From contig NZ_JABBGF010000001.1 in assembly GCF_012927265.1 (NCBI RefSeq), positions 928,502 to 992,501 on the forward strand: 64,000 bases of DNA, given 5' to 3'. Below the pieces are notes generated by a model. The model did not search any database, was not told where the DNA came from, and was given only the letters and a program-made list of their open reading frames with translations. Below are positions 24,781 to 33,909 of the stretch, piece after piece. The stretch comes from Chryseobacterium cheonjiense. Its GTDB lineage: Bacteria; Bacteroidota; Bacteroidia; Flavobacteriales; Weeksellaceae. Position 1 is the first letter of the stretch. Every line of letters begins with the position of its first letter. Both the position numbers and the translations under genes were made by a program.

Positions 24781-25359
24781 TTAATAAGTTCCATTGCTTT
24801 TTACCTCCAGTTTTCCATTTTTCCTGTTGATTTTTATTAAAAAAGATTCTTTTTGTTTTGAATTGACTGTTACCTTTGTAAGGTAAAGTGAAACATGCTT
24901 TTCGTCTATCTTGTAAGAGCTGCTTAGTGTATTGCCTGTATCCATAATATATCCGTAGGTATTGGCTATTAAAATGGCTTCCGGCAGATTATCTACAGAG
25001 CCAATAAAATTTCTCAGCTGCTGTTCATCCGAAAAATACTGCGTGCGGCCTTTATCACACGCCAACACATAAGAAAAGCAGTTTTCTCCCAAACATTTCT
25101 GAAAAAAACCTTTTACGGGAGCGGGATCATTCAGTGTCATGAAGTCCGGGGTCTGACTTTCATAGATGATTGCTTTATCAGGATCGGGATTGTTTTTAAG
25201 AACCGACCAGTAATCATATTTTTTGTCAGGAACAATAAAAGGGTAGAGGAGTTCCGGGTTGTCAAGGATTTCAGGGATTTTTTGGTAATCTGCAGGAACG
25301 GTTTTCTGGCTGAAAACCAAACCTGAACACAACAATACAACCGGAAATAATACTTTCAT
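24781..25359 (-). CDS. Secreted protein of unknown function
   Basis: 192 residues with a signal peptide (MKVLFPVVLLCSGLVFSQ, cut after SQ). The mature part has two cysteines close together (KCLGENCFSY) and a third in VLACDKGR, and a mixed alpha/beta pattern ending in strands. I do not recognise a family. It stands alone between repeat-containing spacers. Confidence 0.6.
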   Translation of the reverse strand: MKVLFPVVLLCSGLVFSQKTVPADYQKIPEILDNPELLYPFIVPDKKYDYWSVLKNNPDPDKAIIYESQTPDFMTLNDPAPVKGFFQKCLGENCFSYVLACDKGRTQYFSDEQQLRNFIGSVDNLPEAILIANTYGYIMDTGNTLSSSYKIDEKHVSLYLTKVTVNSKQKESFLIKINRKNGKLEVKSNGTY

Positions 25360-25451
25360 TCTGTTTTTTTTAATTTAGCAAAAAAGCTGTTTAAACTATT
25401 TTAAATTTAACCACAAAAGAGACAAAAGGCTATTTAAAGTTGTTACTGGAG

Positions 25452-25503
25452 AAACACAGTTTTCAAAAGAATAAAAATCAAAGATTTTAAAAACTGTTGT
25501 GTT
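25452..25503. repeat. Inverted repeat AACACAGTTTT...AAAACTGTTGTGTT
   Basis: Arms around 25454-25465 and 25489-25503 in the 230-base gap between two minus-strand genes, flanked by the words ccacaaaagagacaaaagg and atcttttgcggttaa that recur in other spacers of this window. No gene is visible in the gap. Confidence 0.5.
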
Positions 25504-25589
25504 CTTTATTCTTTATGTTTATGAACTTTAATTAAAAGTATCTAAATCTTTTGCGGTTAATAAAAAGTTTAAACAAGTAAAAAGGAAAT

Positions 25590-25994
25590 TTACTGGAATA
25601 TAATTTTGTAATACCCGTTTTCATCTTTCACATCAAATCCCACGCCGGTAAAAGTCAGTTTCTTGATCTGATAGCCTTCGCAGCCGCTGTTGAATTCAGC
25701 TGATTCGATTGAGAAATCAAAAAGTTTGACATTAGAATAAAACTTATAATTCTTTGTACCGTTGTACGCTCCTACATTTTCCAGCAATACCCTGTTCTCT
25801 GAAGTTTTGGTGAGCTGAATGCCCACATTATTTTCATCCTGTATAGAATAAGTAGTAAGCGTCCCGTTGGCAATAAGGTTTTCCCCGGCAGCATTCACAA
25901 ATTCAAAAACAATAGGCTGTGGCGGATTATAGCAATCTTCACCGCAGGCGGTGAAAAGAAGAAGCGGGAGGAGGAATAGGATTAATTTTTTCAT
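25590..25994 (-). CDS. Lipoprotein of unknown function
   Basis: 134 residues from the Met at 25994, chosen because it begins a normal type II signal peptide (MKKLILFLLPLLLFTACGED, lipobox FTAC); the longer reading frame upstream has no coding character. The mature part is a small beta-rich domain with the pair of cysteines CGEDCYN at its N-terminus and one in GCEGYQIKKL. It may be related to other short Bacteroidota lipoproteins, but I cannot name a family. Confidence 0.65.
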   Translation of the reverse strand: MKKLILFLLPLLLFTACGEDCYNPPQPIVFEFVNAAGENLIANGTLTTYSIQDENNVGIQLTKTSENRVLLENVGAYNGTKNYKFYSNVKLFDFSIESAEFNSGCEGYQIKKLTFTGVGFDVKDENGYYKIIFQ

Positions 25995-26179
25995 GATGAT
26001 TCGGATTAATAAGGTATAAAAATAATTAATATTTAGTATTAAGAATGGACTTAAAGTATAAATAATTAAAATGCTTTTACGATAAGTCAAATATTTTACA
26101 AATTGTTTCTAATTGTGAAGACTATTATATTTAATCAAACAAAATATCCGTAATTAAATTATTTTTAAATAAAGCACCA

Positions 26180-26210
26180 TTTGAATTCAATCCAAAATCT
26201 CCTACATTTG
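26180..26210 (+). promoter_or_regulatory. Promoter of ppc
   Basis: TTTG (26180-26183), exactly 19 bases, TACATTTG (26203-26210): a full consensus match. The -7 element ends four bases before the ppc ATG, so the message is predicted to be leaderless. Confidence 0.75.
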
Positions 26211-26214
26211 TTAT

Positions 26215-28749
26215 ATGATACACGACCAACGCGCAGAAAAATTCAGGCAGATCGTGGAAAATAAGTTCCAGATCTACAATTCATTGTTTATGAGCCTGCC
26301 TTATGATAAAATGACGAACATCGGGATGCTCCTTCCTTTTCTTTGTGAAGAAAGCAAAACCGGCTACGAAGCAGGAAAAACACCAGAAGAAATCGTTGAA
26401 GAATTCTTTAAAAGCCATACCGATTTACAAACCGAAGAGCAGAAACTTGAACTGCTTTTTAAAATCATACAGTATATTGAAAGACAGGTCGTTTTATTTG
26501 ACAGTATTGAAGATGCTGCCTTTCCCAATCTTCATTCCGAAAGCGACAAAGGAACGGTGACCAACCTTTACGAGCATTCACTTCAGGATCACAAGCTTGA
26601 ATTAGTCCGTGAAAAGCTGAAAGATTTTGCCATAAAAATTGTTTTTACCGCGCATCCCACCCAGTTTTATCCGAACTCGGTGCAGAGAATCCTTCACGAC
26701 CTCAGAAATGCGATCACAACAGATTCCATCACCAATATCGATATGCTTCTGCAGCAATTGGGAAAAACACCTTTCGTTAACAAAGAAAAGCCTACTCCGA
26801 TTGATGAGGCAATGAGCATCATTTTTTACCTGAGATATGTATATTATGATACGATTGGGGAGCTTTTTACGAAAATAAAAGAAATCTTCGGGAGTGAACA
26901 TTTCCACCTTCATGAAGACCTGATCCAGCTTGGCTTCTGGCCGGGTGGAGACCGCGATGGAAACCCGTTTGTAACAGCCGATGTCACCAAAAGAGTGGCC
27001 GAAGAACTTCATTCAGCAATTCTGAAAGCATATTATAATAATTTAAAATCGGTACGAAGAAGATTAAGCTTCAGAGGCGTTTCGGAAGTGTTAACAAAAC
27101 TAAGCAATGAATTGTATTCAGCTATATTTAGAAATGAAAAAATAACGGCGGAAGATATCATCGCAAGGATTGATGAAGCGGAAAAAATCGTTAAAGAACA
27201 GCATAATTCGTTATTTATCGACCTGCTGACCGATTTCAGGGACCGGGTGAGAATTTTCGGGACTCATTTTGCAACATTGGATGTTCGCCAGGACAGCAGG
27301 ATTCATCAGAAAGTGATTGATGAAGTTTATGCCCAAATCATCGGAAATGAAGAAGCTGATTATGAAGAGAAATTCAATCGCCTGATTCAGGTTTCGGAAA
27401 AAGTAAATCCTGAAGATTTTGAAGATATTGTTAAAGATACTTTGCTTACGGTTGCCCAGGTTTCCGATATCCAGGAACTCAACGGATCGAGAGGAATGAA
27501 CCGGTACATTATTTCAAACTCTGACGCCGTTAAAGACGTCATGAATGTGTATGCTTTTTTCAAAATCTGCAGTTACCGTGATGAAGAGATCAATATGGAT
27601 ATTGTTCCGCTGTTTGAAACGATGGAAGGGCTTGCCAATGCAGAAAACGTGATGGCCGAGCTGTATGCGAATCCTATATATCAAAAGCATCTGCAAAGAA
27701 GAGGAAATCAGCAGACGATCATGCTTGGTTTTTCTGATGGTACGAAAGACGGGGGCTATCTGAAAGCCAATTGGGAAATTTACAAAGCAAAAGAAGTGTT
27801 AACACAACTTTCCGAACAAAACGGAATTAAAGTGGTCTTCTTCGATGGAAGAGGCGGCCCACCTGCAAGAGGCGGTGGAAAAACCCACGATTTCTATGCC
27901 TCCCAAGGAAAAACCATTGCCAATAATAAAATTGAATTAACGATTCAGGGACAGACGATTACCAGCATTTTCGGGAATAAGGAGCAGGCAAAATATAATT
28001 TTGAGCAGCTGTTAACCGCCGGCGTGGAAAATGATGTGTTCAAAAATTCCAAAAAAGACCTTACGGAAAAAGAAAGATCGCTGATTGCCGAACTGGCCGA
28101 CATCAGCTATAAAAAATATTCTGATCTGAAAGCGCACCCGATGTTTGTTCCTTATCTTCAGGAAATGAGTACGCTGGAATACTACGGGAAAACCAATATC
28201 GGAAGCCGCCCGTCGAAAAGAGGTGCAGGAAATGAACTTAAATTTGAAGATTTAAGAGCCATTCCTTTCGTTGGATCATGGTCGCAACTCAAGCAGAACG
28301 TTCCCGGATTTTTCGGGTTCGGATTTGCCATGCAGCAGATGAAAGAGCAGGGAAGGTTTGATGAAGTAATTGCGTTGTATAAAGGTTCCGATTTCTTTAA
28401 AACATTGGTTTTAAACTCGATGATGAGTATGAATAAGACGTATTTTCCATTAACCTATTATATTAAAAATAATCCGAAGTTCGGTGCTTTCTGGAATGTT
28501 CTTTTTGATGAATATAACCTTTCTAAAAATATCATGCTTGAGCTTACCGGCTTCACCATGCTCCAACAGGAAGATCCGCTTTCCAGAAAATCCGTAAAGA
28601 TCCGCGAAAGAATTGTTCTTCCGCTGTTGAGCATTCAGCAATATGCGCTGATCAAAATTCAGAAAGGGGAAGGGAATAAAGAGGCATACGAAAAGCTGGT
28701 GACCCGTTCTCTGTTTGGAAATATCAATGCCAGCAGAAATTCAGCGTAA
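26215..28749 (+). CDS. ppc: Phosphoenolpyruvate carboxylase
   Basis: Makes oxaloacetate from PEP and bicarbonate to refill the TCA cycle. 844 residues, close to the normal size. Conserved elements include FTAHPTQ with catalytic H147, GFWPGGDRDGNPFV, the SDGTKDGGYLKANW segment, the glycine-rich FDGRGGPPARGGGKTH loop (a variant of the FHGRGGxxGRGG motif), and GSRPSKR. The usual C-terminal end (QNTG) is absent; the protein ends INASRNSA. The gene has a strong promoter and no leader, and a lipoprotein gene follows after 5 bases. Confidence 0.95.
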   Translation: MIHDQRAEKFRQIVENKFQIYNSLFMSLPYDKMTNIGMLLPFLCEESKTGYEAGKTPEEIVEEFFKSHTDLQTEEQKLELLFKIIQYIERQVVLFDSIEDAAFPNLHSESDKGTVTNLYEHSLQDHKLELVREKLKDFAIKIVFTAHPTQFYPNSVQRILHDLRNAITTDSITNIDMLLQQLGKTPFVNKEKPTPIDEAMSIIFYLRYVYYDTIGELFTKIKEIFGSEHFHLHEDLIQLGFWPGGDRDGNPFVTADVTKRVAEELHSAILKAYYNNLKSVRRRLSFRGVSEVLTKLSNELYSAIFRNEKITAEDIIARIDEAEKIVKEQHNSLFIDLLTDFRDRVRIFGTHFATLDVRQDSRIHQKVIDEVYAQIIGNEEADYEEKFNRLIQVSEKVNPEDFEDIVKDTLLTVAQVSDIQELNGSRGMNRYIISNSDAVKDVMNVYAFFKICSYRDEEINMDIVPLFETMEGLANAENVMAELYANPIYQKHLQRRGNQQTIMLGFSDGTKDGGYLKANWEIYKAKEVLTQLSEQNGIKVVFFDGRGGPPARGGGKTHDFYASQGKTIANNKIELTIQGQTITSIFGNKEQAKYNFEQLLTAGVENDVFKNSKKDLTEKERSLIAELADISYKKYSDLKAHPMFVPYLQEMSTLEYYGKTNIGSRPSKRGAGNELKFEDLRAIPFVGSWSQLKQNVPGFFGFGFAMQQMKEQGRFDEVIALYKGSDFFKTLVLNSMMSMNKTYFPLTYYIKNNPKFGAFWNVLFDEYNLSKNIMLELTGFTMLQQEDPLSRKSVKIRERIVLPLLSIQQYALIKIQKGEGNKEAYEKLVTRSLFGNINASRNSA

Positions 28750-28754
28750 AAATT

Positions 28755-29498
28755 ATGAAGAATATATTCTTTTCAGTATCGATTCTTACTGCCTTATTTT
28801 TGTTGGAAAGTTGTAATAAATCTAAAGAAAGCCAGTTGCCGCCAGCTGCTAAAAATGAAGCATTATCGGTAGAAAAAGTTTTGGAAGATTATGTAAAAAC
28901 TGCTGATAAGAAAAAACCTGCTGATTTTATACCAAAAGGATTTGTGCTTTTTAATGAGGTGGAAGGAGATCTGAATAACGACGGGCGCAAAGATCATGTG
29001 CTGATTATCAAAGGGACAAAGAAAGATAAAATAGTCACCGATGAGTATCGTGGAAAACTGGATCGCAACCGTAGGGGAATTATTATCTTGTTTAAAACAG
29101 AAGATAACAGCTATAAAAAGATTTTAGAAAACAACAACTGCTTTTCATCCGAAAATGAAGATGGCGGCGTGTATTATGCTCCGGAAATGGAGGTCTCCAT
29201 AGACAAAAATAATCTCTATGTTAATTATATGCACGGCAGATATGGATATTGGACCTATACTTTTAAATTCAGAAAAAATGATTTCCAGTTGATTGGTTAT
29301 GATGCTAGCTCTGGAGGGGCGATTGTGCAAAACGAAACGAGCATTAACTTCTTAACGGGTAAAAAACAGTTCAAAGATAATATCAATAAAGACGAGGAAG
29401 ACCGTGAAGAGGTTTTCAAAGAAACATGGTCTAAAGTTGATATTCAAAAGCCTGTTCTTTTATCTGAAATTAAAGATTTTGATGAACTCAGCTTCTGA
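28755..29498 (+). CDS. Lipoprotein with a DxNxDGxxD calcium-loop-like motif, unknown function
   Basis: 247 residues with a type II signal peptide (lipobox LESC at about 17-20). The mature domain contains EGDLNNDGRKDHVLIIKG, an EF-hand-like or FG-GAP-like DxNxDG calcium loop, then GVYYAPEMEVS and a strand-rich C-terminal part. Domains of this look occur in Bacteroidota surface proteins that bind calcium or sugars, but the role is unknown. It starts 5 bases after ppc and is probably co-transcribed. A hairpin at 29515 ends the unit. Confidence 0.65.
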   Translation: MKNIFFSVSILTALFLLESCNKSKESQLPPAAKNEALSVEKVLEDYVKTADKKKPADFIPKGFVLFNEVEGDLNNDGRKDHVLIIKGTKKDKIVTDEYRGKLDRNRRGIIILFKTEDNSYKKILENNNCFSSENEDGGVYYAPEMEVSIDKNNLYVNYMHGRYGYWTYTFKFRKNDFQLIGYDASSGGAIVQNETSINFLTGKKQFKDNINKDEEDREEVFKETWSKVDIQKPVLLSEIKDFDELSF

Positions 29499-29510
29499 CA
29501 TAAATTCAAT

Positions 29511-29538
29511 AAAAAACCTCTCGAACTGAGAGGTTTTG
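29511..29538. terminator. Bidirectional terminator between convergent genes
   Basis: AACCTCTC, loop GAACT, GAGAGGTT with an A tract on the left and a short T tract on the right. It lies just before the stop of the minus-strand subtilase gene and serves both directions. Confidence 0.8.
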
Positions 29539-29540
29539 CT

Positions 29541-31151
29541 TTATTCTTTTATAAATTTTTCATAATAGATTGCATCTTTTGTTTTGATTTTCAGATAGTA
29601 AACTCCTTTGCTGAAATCTTCAACTTTTATGGATTTTTGATTATTAACCGTGGTGATCAATCTTCCTAAATTATCATACACTTCCAGTGATGTAATTTCT
29701 TTTTCTGAAGCAATATTGAGGATATTTTTTACCGGATTCGGGAAAATGACAATATTGTTTTTCTTCACCAATTCAGAAGTGTTTAAAACATTGTTGTACA
29801 GGCTTCCGAAGTTAAGAATTCCAAAGCCCATCTGATCAGTATGATTAGGATAAAGTGATGCGGTCTGTCTAAGTTTGTCTCTCATCAAATCCCTGTTCAT
29901 TGTAGAAAATGCCTGGATGAGACATGCTACGCCTCCTGCGGCAATGGGCGTGGCGATAGAGGTTCCGCTTACCGGAAGTGTAGAATTGTTATTGCTCACC
30001 GTAATCGCTGCTGTCCCTCTTGCACTGGCATCAGGTTTAATGACTCCCACAGAATTCGGTCCGTAAGAGGAAAAATCCGAAGACGCTCCTGCTGCATCCA
30101 CAGAACCGATGGTAAAGACCTTCGCATTATCTGCCGGCGTTAAAATATAATGCCATGGCTGAACTCCTGAATTTCCTGCTGCAAATAATACAAAAATTCC
30201 TTTGTTGACGGCAATTTCCGCTCCGCGTGCTATAAAAGAAGTGGTTCCGTTCAGATTAGCATATGAATAATTGTATTTAGGATCATCAAATGTAGAATAT
30301 CCCAAAGACGTTGTGATCATATCAACGCCTTTCCGGTCTGCCTCTTCGGCAGCTTCGATCCAATAAATTTCTTCTTCGGGAATTTCAACGTTGGCATTTT
30401 CACTTCGGTAAAGATAAAAATCGGCATCGGGAGCAGATCCTACGAAAGTATCCTGCACAAAGCCGCCGATGGCACCGAGGACTACCGTTCCGTGTATATT
30501 GAGGGAAGGATTATAAATATCTGTGGTTTTTGTTACAAAATCGTATCCGCCTTTGATATGTCCGTTGTTCCACAGCCGTGAGAACGCCGAGCCTGTATTT
30601 ACATTGGGAAAGCCGGTATCAATCACAGCAATGGTGACTCCTGTTCCTGTGTAGCCTGCAAGATGGAGCGGACGGAGGTTAATCTGATCAATCTGCTGTG
30701 CGCCGGAGCCGTAATCGAAAACTGTAAGATTTTTTCCTGCACTGATATTTGGATCTTCCCATTTATTGATATTTTGCATCTTATGCACACCTGATGTATT
30801 TCGGGCAAAGCTTTCTACAGAATTTACATAAGTCTGGGCTTGTAAAAGTGAAACCTGGGCCGGAGTAGCATTGACAGCAACACCATTCAGCCATTTTGAA
30901 TAATCCGTAACGGTGAAGCCTAAATTCTGGATATTGGTTATGTAGGATGGCTCAATAGGTGCATCTTGATCATTCAACGGAACGCCAAGGGCAGTCCGTC
31001 TGTCGAGAGACTTTTGGGAAAGCTCAGACAAGGGATTGGCATAAAATGCAGACTTGTTCGGCTTATCTTTAAAGAACACGAAAACAAGCGAGGTTTGTGC
31101 AAAACTTATTGAATAACCCGTTAAAAGACAAAAGAGTAGAATTTTTTTCAT
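29541..31151 (-). CDS. Secreted subtilisin-like (S8) protease with T9SS sorting domain
   Basis: 536 residues. A signal peptide (to AQT near 20) is followed by a pro-region (about 21-165) and an S8 catalytic domain with the full triad: D178 in AVIDTG, H220 in NIHGTVV and S398 in SGTSIATP, plus oxyanion N327 in AAGNSG. The last 75 residues (IVIFPNPVKNILNI... GVYYLKIKTKD) form a type A C-terminal sorting domain, so the enzyme should be moved across the outer membrane by the type IX system and anchored or released. Likely role: extracellular protein breakdown. Confidence 0.93.
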   Translation of the reverse strand: MKKILLFCLLTGYSISFAQTSLVFVFFKDKPNKSAFYANPLSELSQKSLDRRTALGVPLNDQDAPIEPSYITNIQNLGFTVTDYSKWLNGVAVNATPAQVSLLQAQTYVNSVESFARNTSGVHKMQNINKWEDPNISAGKNLTVFDYGSGAQQIDQINLRPLHLAGYTGTGVTIAVIDTGFPNVNTGSAFSRLWNNGHIKGGYDFVTKTTDIYNPSLNIHGTVVLGAIGGFVQDTFVGSAPDADFYLYRSENANVEIPEEEIYWIEAAEEADRKGVDMITTSLGYSTFDDPKYNYSYANLNGTTSFIARGAEIAVNKGIFVLFAAGNSGVQPWHYILTPADNAKVFTIGSVDAAGASSDFSSYGPNSVGVIKPDASARGTAAITVSNNNSTLPVSGTSIATPIAAGGVACLIQAFSTMNRDLMRDKLRQTASLYPNHTDQMGFGILNFGSLYNNVLNTSELVKKNNIVIFPNPVKNILNIASEKEITSLEVYDNLGRLITTVNNQKSIKVEDFSKGVYYLKIKTKDAIYYEKFIKE

Positions 31152-31193
31152 GTAGATATTTTATATAAAGATAAAACAAAATCAATAAAATTT

Positions 31194-31222
31194 TTGATAG
31201 GATTTTAAATTCCTTATTTTTA
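31194..31222 (+). promoter_or_regulatory. Promoter candidate for the DegT-galE gene group
   Basis: TTG (31194-31196), 18 bases, TATTTTTA (31215-31222), one base off the TAnnTTTG consensus, 15 bases before the ATG at 31238. Confidence 0.45.
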
Positions 31223-31237
31223 CAAAAATATTTATTT

Positions 31238-32362
31238 ATGAAAAAGATTCAAATGGTTGACTTACAAAGTCAGTATTACAAGATAAAAAATGAAGTAGAT
31301 AATGCAGTTTCAAATGTAATGGATTCAGCGGCTTTCATCAACGGCCCTGAGGTAAAGTCTTTCCAGAATGAATTAGAGTCTTATTTAGACGTAAACCACG
31401 TAATACCTTGTGCCAATGGTACGGATGCCCTTCAGATTGCTTTAATGGCTCTTGATCTTAAAGAAGGGGATGAAATCATTACTGCAGATTTTACTTTTGC
31501 AGCAACGGTTGAGGTCATTCATTTGCTTAAACTTAAGTCGGTACTGGTAGATGTTGATTATGATACGTTTACGATTTCTACAGAAGCGATTAAAAAAGCG
31601 ATCACCCCAAAAACAAAGGCCATTATTCCGGTTCATCTTTTCGGGCAGTGTGCCAATATGGAAGAAATTTTAAAAATTGCTGAACAGCATAATTTATACG
31701 TTATCGAAGATAATGCCCAGGCGATCGGTGCAGAATTTACATTTTCCGACGGAAGTGTAAAAAAAGCGGGAACAATGTCTACCGTAGGAACCACTTCTTT
31801 TTTTCCTTCTAAAAATCTCGGATGCTATGGCGACGGAGGTGCCATTTTTACCAATAATGATGAATTAGCACATCGTTTAAGAGGAATCGTGAATCATGGC
31901 ATGTACGAAAGATATTATCATGATGAAGTTGGAGTAAACTCAAGATTGGACAGTATTCAGGCTGCTATTTTGAGAAAAAAGCTTCCGCACCTTGACAATT
32001 ATAATGAAGCAAGAAACAAAGCTGCCGATTATTACGATGAGGCTTTTGCAGGGCATGAGCACATTTTAACGCCGAAAAGAGCGGAGAATTCTACTCACGT
32101 TTTCCACCAGTACACGTTGAGAATCCTTAATGGTAAACGCAATGACCTTCAGAAATTTTTAACGGAAAAGGAAATTCCGGCCATGATTTATTATCCTGTT
32201 GCCCTAAGAAAACAAAAGGCTTATTTTCAGGAAAGCAATGATGCCGATTTTGTAAACACTGATAAGCTGCTTGATGAGGTTATTTCTCTTCCGATGCATA
32301 CGGAACTGGATGAAGAGCAGCTGAAATATATTGCAGATGCGGTGCTTGAGTTTATGAAATAA
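31238..32362 (+). CDS. DegT/DnrJ/EryC1/StrS-family PLP aminotransferase (sugar aminotransferase)
   Basis: 374-residue PLP enzyme. The PLP lysine is K192 in SFFPSKNLGCYGDGGA; ANGTDALQIALMAL (59-72) binds the cofactor phosphate, and EDNAQAIGA (157-165) contains the PLP-ring aspartate. The family transaminates nucleotide-linked keto sugars for surface polysaccharides, O-antigen or glycoprotein glycans. The neighbours GalE and a nucleotidyltransferase fit that pathway. Its stop overlaps the next start (TAATG). Confidence 0.92.
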   Translation: MKKIQMVDLQSQYYKIKNEVDNAVSNVMDSAAFINGPEVKSFQNELESYLDVNHVIPCANGTDALQIALMALDLKEGDEIITADFTFAATVEVIHLLKLKSVLVDVDYDTFTISTEAIKKAITPKTKAIIPVHLFGQCANMEEILKIAEQHNLYVIEDNAQAIGAEFTFSDGSVKKAGTMSTVGTTSFFPSKNLGCYGDGGAIFTNNDELAHRLRGIVNHGMYERYYHDEVGVNSRLDSIQAAILRKKLPHLDNYNEARNKAADYYDEAFAGHEHILTPKRAENSTHVFHQYTLRILNGKRNDLQKFLTEKEIPAMIYYPVALRKQKAYFQESNDADFVNTDKLLDEVISLPMHTELDEEQLKYIADAVLEFMK

Positions 32363-32805
32363 TGAAAAGGAATATTTTCAATAGTAAGAAATTATATATT
32401 GCTAATGTTGTTATTTGTTTAATTCTTTTTACAATTTCTTCATTAAGCTTGTATGCTCTGTTTTTTTTTGAAAAGTATAATTTAAGATATAAAAATCAAA
32501 GTGTTGAAATATTACTATATATCGGTTATATAACTGTTTATATGACCGCTTTAATTTTACTTTTTGTAAAGCCAATAAAGGCTGTAATGTATCTTAGTCT
32601 AGCATATTTTTTAGCTATGATGCTAAATTTTTATGATTTTAATATTCATTACCTAAAGCATGAAAAAAATGAATCAAGATATTTGCTTATCGCTATAATA
32701 ATATTATTTACTATAATTTTTTCTTCACTCATTTATTTAAATAATAAGAGAAAGTTTACTTTAGATACATCTGAAGTAGATAAAATAGGAACACGTAATG
32801 ATTAA
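32362..32805 (+). CDS. Small membrane protein, four predicted spans, unknown
   Basis: 147 residues, with hydrophobic segments at about 12-32, 46-66, 72-92 and 105-125 and a short polar C-terminus. It is much more AT-rich than the genes on either side. Overlap with the aminotransferase stop (TAATG) shows translational coupling. It looks like an orphan inserted into a sugar operon. I do not recognise its family; a role in moving or modifying a lipid-linked sugar is only a guess from position. Confidence 0.6.
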   Translation: MKRNIFNSKKLYIANVVICLILFTISSLSLYALFFFEKYNLRYKNQSVEILLYIGYITVYMTALILLFVKPIKAVMYLSLAYFLAMMLNFYDFNIHYLKHEKNESRYLLIAIIILFTIIFSSLIYLNNKRKFTLDTSEVDKIGTRND

Positions 32806-32813
32806 AAAAACAC

Positions 32814-32845
32814 ACTTTGTCAAAGACTTTCAACTTTGACAAAGT
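32814..32845. repeat. Perfect hairpin repeat CTTTGTCAAAG...CTTTGACAAAG
   Basis: ACTTTGTCAAAG and CTTTGACAAAGT are perfect inverted copies around an 8-base loop (ACTTTCAA). It occupies the 55-base gap before galE. There is no T tract on the + strand, so it is not a normal terminator; it may be a stabilising or attenuating structure inside the operon mRNA. Confidence 0.75.
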
Positions 32846-32860
32846 CCAAAAAAATACAAT

Positions 32861-33883
32861 ATGGCAATACTCGTAACAGGAGGTTTAGGATATATCGGTT
32901 CACACACGGTGGTGGAACTTTTGAATAACAATTTTGAAGTTGTTATTGTAGATGATTTATCCAATTCGGAGAAATTTATATTAAAAAATATTGAAAATAT
33001 TACGGGCAGGAAACCGGTCTTTTATCCTTTTGATTTAAAAAGAAGAGAGCTTTTAACCCAGGTTTTTGATGCACATTCTATTGACGGCTGTATTAATTTT
33101 GCCGCCTCAAAAGCGGTGGGAGAGAGCCAGATAAAACCGGTTGATTATTATGAAAACAATCTGTTCTCTCTGATCAATATCTTGCAGGAATTTAAAGAAA
33201 GAGGACTTTCCAATTTCATTTTCAGTTCTTCCTGTACAGTTTACGGCCAGGCGGATACGATGCCGATTGATGAAAATACACCGCTAAAAATGCCTGAAAG
33301 TGTTTATGGTAAAACAAAGCAGATGGGCGAGGAAATCTTAGCTGATTTTGCGAAAGCGTACCAGAGAAAAATTTGTCTTTTAAGATATTTTAATCCGATC
33401 GGGGCGCACCCTTCTTTCAAAATTGGTGAGTTACCAATGGGGATTCCTAATAATTTAGTACCCTACGTAATGCAGACAGCTGCAGGAATCCGTGAAAAGT
33501 TGAATGTTTGGGGCAATGACTATCCCACGCCCGACGGAACGGCGATTCGGGATTATATTTATGTAGTTGATCTGGCTAAGGCTCATGTGGCGGCATTGCA
33601 AAAATTAATGCAAGACACGGCAGATGGCGCTGTTATTGATATTTACAACCTCGGAACTGGTAAAGGATCGTCTGTTTTGGAAGTTATTAAAGCCTTCGAA
33701 GTGGCAAATAATGTTGAGGTTCCTTATCAGATCTGTGAGCGCAGGGAAGGAGATATTACGATTGCATATGCGAATGTAGATAAAGCGGAACGAGAACTCG
33801 GATGGAAATCTGAAACTTCTTTGGAAGAATCATTAAAAACGGTATGGGAATGGCAGAAGTATCTTAATGCAAGGAATATTTAA
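32861..33883 (+). CDS. galE: UDP-glucose 4-epimerase
   Basis: 340-residue extended short-chain dehydrogenase/reductase. NAD loop GGLGYIGSH (residues 7-15), catalytic serine/threonine region FSSSCTVYG and the tyrosine-lysine pair in YGKTKQ. RYFNPIGAHPS and the DGTAIRDYIYVVDLA segment are diagnostic for GalE. It interconverts UDP-glucose and UDP-galactose (or the N-acetyl forms) for envelope glycans. It sits with a sugar aminotransferase and a cytidylyltransferase-like gene. Confidence 0.94.
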   Translation: MAILVTGGLGYIGSHTVVELLNNNFEVVIVDDLSNSEKFILKNIENITGRKPVFYPFDLKRRELLTQVFDAHSIDGCINFAASKAVGESQIKPVDYYENNLFSLINILQEFKERGLSNFIFSSSCTVYGQADTMPIDENTPLKMPESVYGKTKQMGEEILADFAKAYQRKICLLRYFNPIGAHPSFKIGELPMGIPNNLVPYVMQTAAGIREKLNVWGNDYPTPDGTAIRDYIYVVDLAKAHVAALQKLMQDTADGAVIDIYNLGTGKGSSVLEVIKAFEVANNVEVPYQICERREGDITIAYANVDKAERELGWKSETSLEESLKTVWEWQKYLNARNI

Positions 33884-33909
33884 AATTTAATTAAAAAAAG
33901 AAATTTATT

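Noticed and set aside
25995..26090. N-terminal extension of the lipoprotein
   Set aside because: AT-rich non-coding character, and the lipoprotein signal peptide starts at 25994.
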